Shown here in pieces: positions 1 through 5,054 of a stretch of 7,481 nt of DNA (position 1 is the first letter of the stretch; the number at the start of each line of letters is the position of its first letter). Made by a program: the position numbers and the translations under genes. The notes beneath the pieces are model-generated. The model searched no databases and had not been told where the DNA came from. It worked only from the letters and a program-made list of their open reading frames with translations. Source of the stretch: an uncultured Mycoplasmatota bacterium (lineage in GTDB: Bacteria; Bacillota_I; Bacilli_A; RF39; UBA660); the NCBI GenBank assembly GCA_947087145.1, contig CAMUBM010000031.1, forward strand, positions 1 through 7,481, read 5' to 3'.

Positions 1-33
1 ACTTTAGAAAGAATTTTAAAGTTTTTGAAATAA
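1..33 (+). CDS. 3' end of an upstream ORF, by position probably nusA (partial)
   Basis: The first reading frame runs open from base 1 and stops at TAA 31-33, giving the tail TLERILKFLK. Ten residues are too few to identify a protein. In Firmicutes the gene directly before ylxR is normally nusA (transcription termination/antitermination factor), so this is most likely its C-terminus, but that rests on gene order alone. The stop is followed at once by the ylxR ribosome binding site, as expected inside one operon. The frame used by ylxR is also open back to base 1 but has no good start there. Confidence 0.4.
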   Translation, partial: TLERILKFLK

Positions 34-35
34 AG

Positions 36-42
36 AAAGGAG
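36..42 (+). promoter_or_regulatory. Ribosome binding site that fixes the ylxR start at TTG 51
   Basis: AAAGGAG at 36-42 is a near-perfect Shine-Dalgarno sequence. It ends 8 bases before TTG 51. The alternative in-frame GTG at 42 overlaps the site itself and cannot be the start it serves, so the protein begins at the rarer TTG codon. Confidence 0.8.
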
Positions 43-50
43 TGGTCTTT

Positions 51-326
51 TTGAAACAAAAAATCGTACCTTTACGAATGTGTGTTGTAACAAGAGAGCG
101 ATTTGAAAAGAGAGAATTATTTCGAATTGTTCGGACACCAGAAAGTGATGTACTTATCGATTTATCTGGTAAAAGCAATGGCAAAGGGGCCTATTTAAAA
201 AAGGATAAAGAAGTTATAAATAAAGCCCGAAAGAATAAAATATTAGATAGGACTTTAGAAGTTGTCGTACCAGATAATTTGTATGACGAGATGTTAAAAA
301 TGATAGAAGAGGATGGTGAAGCATAA
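51..326 (+). CDS. ylxR: YlxR/RnpM (DUF448) RNA-binding protein, RNase P modulator
   Basis: A 91-residue basic protein starting at TTG 51. The DUF448 signature is clear: the N-terminal block RMCVVTRERFEKREL (residues 9-23), then FRIVRTPE, a short IDLSGK strand, and the NGKGAYL loop (43-49), which matches the family's G-R/K-G-A-Y motif. Family members are small cytosolic RNA-binding proteins. The Bacillus subtilis homologue has been renamed RnpM because it binds RNase P RNA and modulates RNase P activity; earlier work treated YlxR as a transcription-linked regulator. The stop codon overlaps the infB start by one base (TAATG), so the two are probably translationally coupled. In Bacillus an L7Ae-family gene (ylxQ) normally sits between ylxR and infB; here it is absent. 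The family call is sure, while the function is transferred from homologues. Confidence 0.93.
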   Translation: MKQKIVPLRMCVVTRERFEKRELFRIVRTPESDVLIDLSGKSNGKGAYLKKDKEVINKARKNKILDRTLEVVVPDNLYDEMLKMIEEDGEA

Positions 327-2434
327 TGAATGTACAAGAATATGCAAGTAGTGTAGATTTATCTGTTGCTGAGGTATTAAAGAAGGCAAGTGAACTTGGT
401 ATTGAAGTGAAGAGTGCTAATGATGAACTAACAGATGATGATGTTATTATTTTGGATAATGCGATTAGTTTACTTAGTACAGATACAGAGGCTACTTTAG
501 AAGATAATGATTCGATTGACGAAGTAGTGGAAGATATTATGGCAAGTAGTCATATTGCTGCTATTAATGATACAGAGAAGAAGCAAAAGTTAAAGAAAAA
601 GAGTCAAATTGCAAGTAGTAAAGAAGAGTATATGAATAAACGTAAAGAAATGTACAAGCACAAAGAAAAGTTAATGACAAATACAGTGGATGAAAATGTG
701 GTTCTTTACAAGGAAAATATGAGTGTTGCAGAACTAGCAAGTGCGTTAGATGCCAATCCAAATGAACTTATAAAGAAGTTAATGGGACTTGGGTTGATGG
801 TGAGTTTAAATCAATCAATTGATTTTGATAATGCATCTTTACTTGCTGTTGATTATAATAAAACACTTAAAAAGGAAGAAACCCAAAATGTTGCAAATTT
901 TGAAGAGTATGAAATTACTGATAATGAAGCGGATTTAGTAGGACGTCCTCCAGTAGTGACGATTATGGGTCATGTGGATCATGGAAAAACGAGTTTACTT
1001 GATTACATTCGGCACTCTAAAGTAACGGAAAGTGAATTTGGCGGAATTACACAACATATTGGTGCATACCAAGTGGAGCATAACGGAAGTAAAATTACGT
1101 TTATTGATACCCCGGGACATGCAGCGTTTACAGAAATGAGAGCTCGTGGTGCAAGTGTTACGGATATCGTTATTATTATTGTTGCAGCAGATGATGGGGT
1201 GATGCCTCAAACCAAAGAAGCGATTGACCACGCAAAAGCTGCAAATGTACCGATTATTGTAGCGGTGAATAAAATTGATAAACCAGAAGCCAATAAGGAA
1301 CGTATTCGTCAAGAAATGAGTGAAGCAGGTATTACTCCAGAAGAATGGGGTGGAGAGTATCCATTTGTTGATATTTCTGCTGTTACAGGAGAAGGTATCG
1401 ATTTACTTCTTGAAACCATTCAAACGATTAGTGAAGTGAGTGATTTTAAAGCCAACCCAAATCGTTATGCTGTTGGTTCTGTGATTGAGAGTCGTGTGGA
1501 TAAGAACATTGGTGGTGTTGCTTCTTTATTAATTCAAAACGGTACGTTACGTTTGGGAGACCCAGTTGTTGTAGGGACATGTTTTGGTAAAATACGTACG
1601 ATGAAAAATGATTTAGGAGAATCCATTGTAAGTGCTGGTCCTTCGACTCCAGTAGAGATTACGGGACTTTCTGCTAATCCTAGTGCTGGAGATCGTTTTA
1701 TGGCTTTTGAAACAGAAAGTGAAGCCAAGACAATAGCATCTAGACGAGAGGCAGCCATGAGAGATGCAAAAAATGTACAAACAACAATGTCTTTGGATGA
1801 TTTATTTAGTAAGATCAATGCTGGTCAAAAAGAGATTAACGTTGTTTTAAAAGCTGATGTAAGAGGGTCAGAAGAAGCTGTTCGGAATGCTTTAGAAAAA
1901 ATTGATGTCGAAGGAGTACGTGTTGTTGTTATTCGCAGTGGTATCGGAACGATTACGGAAAGTGATGTAGTACTCGCCAATGCAAGTCATGCCATTATTA
2001 TTGGATTTAACGTTAGTCCTTCTAGTATTACAAAGGAAGTCGCAAAGGAATACAATGTTGATATTCGTCTTTATACTATTATTTATAAAGTAGTAGAAGA
2101 GATGGAACTTGCTATGAAAGGTATGTTAGATCCTGAGTTTGAAGAAAAAAGCCTTGGGGTTGCTGAAATTCGTAAGATATTTAAGTTTTCTAAAGTAGGA
2201 AATATTGCTGGTTCTTATGTTACCGAGGGTATCATTAAAAATGGTGCTCAGGCTAGACTTGTTCGTGATGGTATTGTTATTTATGATGGTAAAATCGCTA
2301 GTGTACAAAGAGGAACGGATGCTGCTCGTGAGGTTAAAAAAGGTTTTGAATGTGGTATTACTTTAGAGAACTTTATTGATATTCGAGAAGGTGACATGAT
2401 TGAAGCGTATGAGATGGTTGAGGTTAAAAGATGA
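326..2434 (+). CDS. infB: Translation initiation factor IF-2
   Basis: A 702-residue GTPase that places initiator fMet-tRNA on the 30S subunit and promotes subunit joining. The N-terminal IF2N helical module covers about residues 1-50 and a second copy about 125-176, joined by a Lys/Glu-rich linker. The G domain follows with every motif intact: G1 GHVDHGKT (215-222), G2 around ITQHIG (T242), G3 DTPG (261-264), G4 NKID (315-318) and G5 SAVTG (351-355). Domain II is about 380-465, domain III (RGSEEA segment) about 490-595, and the C-terminal C1/C2 region binding fMet-tRNA extends to 702. The length is close to the short Bacillus-type IF2. No strong Shine-Dalgarno is present; an AGAGGA lies about 12 bases upstream inside ylxR, so initiation probably depends on coupling through TAATG. 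The end overlaps rbfA by four bases (ATGA). Confidence 0.98.
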   Translation: MNVQEYASSVDLSVAEVLKKASELGIEVKSANDELTDDDVIILDNAISLLSTDTEATLEDNDSIDEVVEDIMASSHIAAINDTEKKQKLKKKSQIASSKEEYMNKRKEMYKHKEKLMTNTVDENVVLYKENMSVAELASALDANPNELIKKLMGLGLMVSLNQSIDFDNASLLAVDYNKTLKKEETQNVANFEEYEITDNEADLVGRPPVVTIMGHVDHGKTSLLDYIRHSKVTESEFGGITQHIGAYQVEHNGSKITFIDTPGHAAFTEMRARGASVTDIVIIIVAADDGVMPQTKEAIDHAKAANVPIIVAVNKIDKPEANKERIRQEMSEAGITPEEWGGEYPFVDISAVTGEGIDLLLETIQTISEVSDFKANPNRYAVGSVIESRVDKNIGGVASLLIQNGTLRLGDPVVVGTCFGKIRTMKNDLGESIVSAGPSTPVEITGLSANPSAGDRFMAFETESEAKTIASRREAAMRDAKNVQTTMSLDDLFSKINAGQKEINVVLKADVRGSEEAVRNALEKIDVEGVRVVVIRSGIGTITESDVVLANASHAIIIGFNVSPSSITKEVAKEYNVDIRLYTIIYKVVEEMELAMKGMLDPEFEEKSLGVAEIRKIFKFSKVGNIAGSYVTEGIIKNGAQARLVRDGIVIYDGKIASVQRGTDAAREVKKGFECGITLENFIDIREGDMIEAYEMVEVKR

Positions 2435-2772
2435 GTATTAAAACAAAACGAATTGCCTCTGAACTTACTCGAGTAATTAGTGAAATTTTGTTAGAAGAAG
2501 CAAGAGATGATTTAATGAAAACGATTTCCATTACGGGAGCAGAGGTGGCACCTGATTTGTCTTTTGCTAAAGTTTATTTTACGAGTATGAGTGAGCTTGA
2601 TCATAAGAGATTAGAGTATGAAATGGAAGAAGCTTCTTCTTTTATTCGTATGCATGTGGCTGAAAAGATGGATATGCGTAATACGCCGAAGTTGAAATTT
2701 GTTTATGATGAGTCGATTGCTTATGGAGAGAAAATTGAAAAAATTTTGAAAGAAATAAAAGAAGAAGAGTAA
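2431..2772 (+). CDS. rbfA: Ribosome-binding factor A (30S maturation)
   Basis: A 113-residue single KH-like domain protein. RbfA binds the immature 30S subunit near the 5' helix 1 region of 16S rRNA and aids late 16S maturation, notably in the cold. Family marks are the N-terminal helix with RIASELTRVISEIL (7-20), the strand EVAPDLSFAKVYF (38-50), and the C-terminal block with RNTPKLKFVYDESIAYG (83-99), which carries the R-x-x-P-x-L-x-F-x-x-D-x-S signature. The start overlaps the infB stop as ATGA, with GAGGT at 2420-2424 six bases upstream as the binding site. truB begins on the very next base after its TAA. This infB-rbfA-truB order is widespread and fits a shared role in ribosome and tRNA maturation. 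Confidence 0.96.
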   Translation: MSIKTKRIASELTRVISEILLEEARDDLMKTISITGAEVAPDLSFAKVYFTSMSELDHKRLEYEMEEASSFIRMHVAEKMDMRNTPKLKFVYDESIAYGEKIEKILKEIKEEE

Positions 2773-3612
2773 ATGAATGGTGTTTTAGTTATTAACAAAG
2801 AGAGTAGTTACACTTCTAGAGATGTTATTAATATATTAAATAAAAAGTTAGGGACAAAAAAAATGGGGCATACGGGGACACTTGATCCTATTGCTACAGG
2901 AGTTTTGGTGGTTTGTATTGGAAAGTATACCAAACTTGTTGATAAGATAACCGCTTATGATAAGGAGTATATAGCAACCATACAGTTAGGTATTCGTACT
3001 GATACTTTGGATACAACAGGTAAAGTTTTAGAAGAAAGTCCTATTTTGGATGTGGATAATCAAGTACTTATTCACACCTTGGAGTCTTTTTTAGGAGTAA
3101 GTTTACAGGAAGTCCCTAAGTATGCAGCCGTGAAGGTAAATGGTAAAAAGTTGTATGAATATGCAAGAAGTGGTGAAGAAGTGGAACTTCCTAAGCGTGA
3201 GATTACAATCAAAGAAATCGAACTTTTAGAAAATAGACATGGAGAAATTCGTTTTCGAGTCGTTGTATCTAAAGGAACTTATATACGAAGTCTTATTCGG
3301 GATATTGTGGATAAGTTGGGAGTTTTGGGGACAATGTCAACTTTAACAAGAACTAGACAAGGCAATTTTACAATTGATGACGCAATAACTTTACAAGATG
3401 TGGATAACAGTCATTACAAGTTATTAACAGTGGAAGATTTGTTTTCCTATCCAAAATACGAATTACACACGGAAGAATATAAGAAAGTTAGTAATGGTGT
3501 TCCTTTGCGATTGGATTGTAAAGAACCTTATTTGTTTTTATCTTATGAAGAAAAAATTGTTGCTATTGCTGTTTTAAGAGAAGACGGGTATGTTTCTTCT
3601 TTTCGTTTATAA
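2773..3612 (+). CDS. truB: tRNA pseudouridine(55) synthase TruB
   Basis: A 279-residue enzyme that isomerises U55 in the T-loop of tRNAs to pseudouridine and acts as a tRNA folding chaperone. The catalytic motif GHTGTLDPIATGVL spans 32-45, with nucleophile D38. Other family blocks are KEY (64-66), the DTLDTTG segment (77-83), the VPKYAAVKVNGKKLYEYAR region (114-132), SKGTYIRSLIRD (166-177) and LTRTRQGNF (191-199). The last ~60 residues form the shorter C-terminal domain seen in Firmicutes TruB rather than a long PUA extension. ATG 2773 directly follows the rbfA stop with no spacer, and only a weak purine-rich AAGAAGAG lies in front, so translation is likely coupled. The TAA is immediately followed by a strong terminator that closes the operon. 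ribF, usually next in Bacillus, is missing. Confidence 0.97.
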   Translation: MNGVLVINKESSYTSRDVINILNKKLGTKKMGHTGTLDPIATGVLVVCIGKYTKLVDKITAYDKEYIATIQLGIRTDTLDTTGKVLEESPILDVDNQVLIHTLESFLGVSLQEVPKYAAVKVNGKKLYEYARSGEEVELPKREITIKEIELLENRHGEIRFRVVVSKGTYIRSLIRDIVDKLGVLGTMSTLTRTRQGNFTIDDAITLQDVDNSHYKLLTVEDLFSYPKYELHTEEYKKVSNGVPLRLDCKEPYLFLSYEEKIVAIAVLREDGYVSSFRL

Positions 3613-3643
3613 AATCAGAAAGGAAAAAATTCTGGTTTTTTTT
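3611..3643 (+). terminator. Intrinsic terminator of the ylxR-infB-rbfA-truB operon
   Basis: AAAATCAGAA (3611-3620) pairs with TTCTGGTTTT (3630-3639): ten pairs, one of them G·U, around a nine-base loop. An uninterrupted run of eight T (3636-3643) follows. The hairpin begins within the truB stop codon. It separates truB from the nuclease gene. Confidence 0.88.
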
Positions 3644-3657
3644 GTGTCTAAAAAAGG

Positions 3658-3699
3658 AAAATCCCAATTTGTCTTGTATATATATAGTAGGGGGATTTT
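3658..3699 (+). promoter_or_regulatory. Inverted repeat flanking a TATATATATAG stretch and covering the nuclease-gene ribosome binding site
   Basis: AAAATCCC (3658-3665) and GGGATTTT (3692-3699) are perfect 8-bp complements separated by 26 bases. The right arm takes in most of the Shine-Dalgarno-like AGGGGGA (3689-3695) and ends on the base before ATG 3700. The spacer holds alternating TATATATATA (3677-3686) and TATAGT (3683-3688, five of six to the -10 consensus). No acceptable -35 box was found 16-18 bases upstream of any of these, so the promoter itself is not secured. The repeat may be an RNA fold-back hiding the binding site in read-through transcripts, or a DNA operator around the promoter. 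The repeat is seen; either role is inferred. Confidence 0.45.
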
Positions 3700-4608
3700 A
3701 TGGAGTATTATTCAGAAATAGAAAGTTACATCAAAAGAAATGAAGTTAGTAAGAAAGTAAGAGTTTTAGAGGAAAATCAATCTATCTTAGAAAATTATTG
3801 GAATATAGGAAGATTACTTGTCGAAGCACAGGGAGGAGAAAAAAGAGCAAAGTATGGAAATGGACTTATAAAAGAATGGTCTGTTAAATTCACAGAAAAA
3901 TATGGGAAAGGCTATGATGCTACCAATTTAAGAAAATTCAGACAATTTTATTTATGTTTCTCAAAATGCGCCCCAGTGGGTCTTAGATTGATGTGGAGTC
4001 ATTATCGAGAACTTTTGCCAATTAAAGATGAAAATAAACGGAACTATTATATAAACTTATGTATTACGAGAAATCTTTCTAAAAGGGAACTGATTAAAGA
4101 AATCAAAAGTAATTCTTATGAAAGACTTATAGATAAACCAGAAAGAATAGAATTGATTTCAAATATTCAAAAGAAAAGTATTGTAGATCAAATGAAAAAT
4201 CCTATTTATTTAGAAAGATGCAATGAAAATGAACTACAAAGTGAAAAAGATTTGGAATTGCTTATTTTGGCACAATTAAAATCTTTTGTGCATCAGTTGG
4301 GAGATGGTTTTACTTTTGTAGATCATCAATATAAAATAATGATGGAGGAAAAGAGTTATTTTATTGATCTGTTATTTTTTAATTATAACTTTAATTGTTT
4401 TGTTGTGGTGGAATTGAAGTTTAGAGAATTAAAGAAGGAAGATAAATCTCAGATCGAATTTTATATGGAGTTGGTGGATAAAACTTTGAAAAAAGAGTTT
4501 CATAATAAAACAATGGGGATATTGGTGACAAGAGAACAAAGTGGTTATATTGTGAATTTTGTGAAAAGAGAGGATATTATTCCTTTGGTTTATGAGGTTA
4601 TTTCCTGA
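3700..4608 (+). CDS. YhcG-type PD-(D/E)XK nuclease domain protein (DUF1016)
   Basis: A 302-residue protein in two parts. The N-terminal half matches the DUF1016 N-terminal domain: YWNIGRLLVEAQ (33-44), the RAKYGNGLIKEWS block, LRKFRQFY (77-84) and LMWSHYRELL (97-106). The C-terminal half (about 183-302) is the YhcG nuclease-fold domain: LGDGFTFVDHQYKI (200-213), the acidic residue D223 in YFIDLLFF, E238-x-K240 in VVVELKF, and Q251/Y255 in a following helix. The D...ExK set is complete, so the fold should be active. It is rather shorter than many YhcG proteins, and the usual conserved segment after the linker reads NPIYLERCN here. The family is poorly understood and often lies in accessory regions or near restriction-modification genes; a DNA or RNA substrate is not known. 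There is no membrane segment or signal peptide. The gene stands alone between a terminator and the rpsO promoter. Fourteen of 17 arginines use AGA and none use CGT, unlike infB, which suggests later acquisition. Confidence 0.88.
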   Translation: MEYYSEIESYIKRNEVSKKVRVLEENQSILENYWNIGRLLVEAQGGEKRAKYGNGLIKEWSVKFTEKYGKGYDATNLRKFRQFYLCFSKCAPVGLRLMWSHYRELLPIKDENKRNYYINLCITRNLSKRELIKEIKSNSYERLIDKPERIELISNIQKKSIVDQMKNPIYLERCNENELQSEKDLELLILAQLKSFVHQLGDGFTFVDHQYKIMMEEKSYFIDLLFFNYNFNCFVVVELKFRELKKEDKSQIEFYMELVDKTLKKEFHNKTMGILVTREQSGYIVNFVKREDIIPLVYEVIS

Positions 4609-4626
4609 TTTATGGGCTAGTTTTAG

Positions 4627-4655
4627 TTGATTTTTAAGGCTATTCATAATATAAT
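4627..4655 (+). promoter_or_regulatory. Sigma-A-type promoter for rpsO
   Basis: The -35 box TTGATT (4627-4632, four of six) and a perfect -10 box TATAAT (4650-4655) are separated by exactly 17 bases. Transcription would start near 4662, leaving a leader of about 78 bases before rpsO. The -10 box sits inside an inverted repeat, TATTCAT (4641-4647) and ATGAATA (4654-4660). No terminator is visible between the nuclease gene and this promoter, so read-through from upstream is also possible. Confidence 0.78.
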
Positions 4656-4661
4656 GAATAA

Positions 4662-4739
4662 GGAAGTTTATTCTTGGTTAAAAAGTACCTCTATTTTTTA
4701 ACTCAGTTTAAACCGATTAGTAAAAAAGGAGGAAAAAAT
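4662..4739 (+). promoter_or_regulatory. Structured rpsO leader, possible S15 autoregulatory element
   Basis: The predicted 5' leader contains a hairpin with 5' arm 4677-4687 and 3' arm 4692-4702. It has eleven pairs, one of them G·U, a possible further G·U at its base, and tetraloop CCTC (4688-4691). No T-run follows, so it is not a terminator. The loop is complementary to GAGG (4729-4732) in the AAGGAGG Shine-Dalgarno. TTTTTT (4694-4699) can also pair with AAAAAA (4722-4727) just before that site, giving an alternative fold that hides it. A competing six-pair outer helix (4674-4679 with 4711-4716) is possible too. S15 represses its own mRNA through differently folded leaders in several phyla; applying that here is inference. 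Confidence 0.5.
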
Positions 4740-5009
4740 ATGTCTATTACAAAAGAAGAAAAGGCTGCTATTATTAAAGAGTTTGGAAAGAATGATAAAG
4801 ATTGTGGTTCTACAGAAGTACAAGTTGCTATTTTAACCAAAAAGATTAATAGTTTAACAGAGCATTTGAAAGTTCATATTCATGATTTTCATTCTAAAAG
4901 AGGACTTTTAATGATGGTTGGTAAAAGAAGAAAATTATTAGATTATTTAAAAGAAAACGATGTAGTTGCATATAGAAACTTAATCGAAAAATTAAATATA
5001 AGAAAATAG
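4740..5009 (+). CDS. rpsO: 30S ribosomal protein S15
   Basis: An 89-residue protein, the usual S15 length. S15 is a primary binder of the central domain of 16S rRNA at the helix 20/21/22 junction; it nucleates platform assembly and contributes to a bridge with the 50S subunit. The family core is plain: DCGSTEVQVAILTKKI (21-36), LTEHLKVHIHDFHSKRGLL (39-57) and VGKRRKLLDYLK (60-71). Residues matching known rRNA contacts are kept (H42, H46, D49, S52), although the usual DHHS reads DFHS, with F50. The start is ATG 4740, set by a perfect AAGGAGG at 4726-4732 seven bases upstream; an in-frame TTG at 4674 is rejected because it lacks such a site and would add 22 non-family residues. The gene has its own promoter and a structured leader, and is followed by a terminator before pnp. 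Confidence 0.98.
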   Translation: MSITKEEKAAIIKEFGKNDKDCGSTEVQVAILTKKINSLTEHLKVHIHDFHSKRGLLMMVGKRRKLLDYLKENDVVAYRNLIEKLNIRK

Positions 5010-5038
5010 GGCACTTTAGTTTTGAAGTGTCTTTTTTT
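5010..5038 (+). terminator. Intrinsic terminator between rpsO and pnp
   Basis: GGCACTT (5010-5016) pairs with AAGTGTC (5025-5031), including one G·U, and the stem can extend inward by two pairs to a GTTT loop. Seven T follow (5032-5038). It starts on the base after the rpsO stop and ends five bases before the pnp ribosome binding site. pnp has no evident promoter of its own, so its transcription probably depends on partial read-through. Confidence 0.82.
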
Positions 5039-5054
5039 ATTTAAGGAGATAGTT

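Noticed and set aside
42..50. GTG 42 as start of ylxR
   Set aside because: It overlaps the Shine-Dalgarno sequence AAAGGAG (36-42), which is ideally spaced for TTG 51.
995..1312. Open frame of about 105 codons on the minus strand inside infB
   Set aside because: It lies wholly within the conserved IF2 G-domain coding sequence and its translation has low-complexity Asn/Cys/Ile runs typical of an antisense shadow. Other minus-strand frames (564-761, 1534-1818, 2126-2308, 4429-4647, 6518-6799, 6660-6887) were rejected for the same kind of reason.
3694..4615. Similar GATTTTATGG (3694-3703) and GATTTATGG (4607-4615) at the two ends of the nuclease gene, a possible target-site duplication
   Set aside because: The copies differ by one T, are AT-rich and short, and no terminal inverted repeats or transposase accompany them. 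Chance is the simpler explanation.
4609..4626. Terminator after the nuclease gene
   Set aside because: No stem followed by a T-run could be drawn between the stop codon and the rpsO promoter; short CTAG/TTAG matches are too weak.
4674..4739. Upstream TTG start adding 22 residues to S15
   Set aside because: The perfect AAGGAGG at 4726-4732 serves ATG 4740, S15 is normally 89 residues, and the extra segment coincides with the structured leader.
4966..5002. Possible pnp promoter inside the rpsO end (TTGCAT at 4966, TATAAG at 4997)
   Set aside because: The spacing is far from 17 bases (25 between the boxes), and neither box has a suitable partner at proper distance.
5022..5054. Upstream TTG start adding 11 residues to PNPase
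   Set aside because: The segment translates the terminator and its T-run. AAGGAG at 5043-5048 fits ATG 5055, where the family N-terminus begins.
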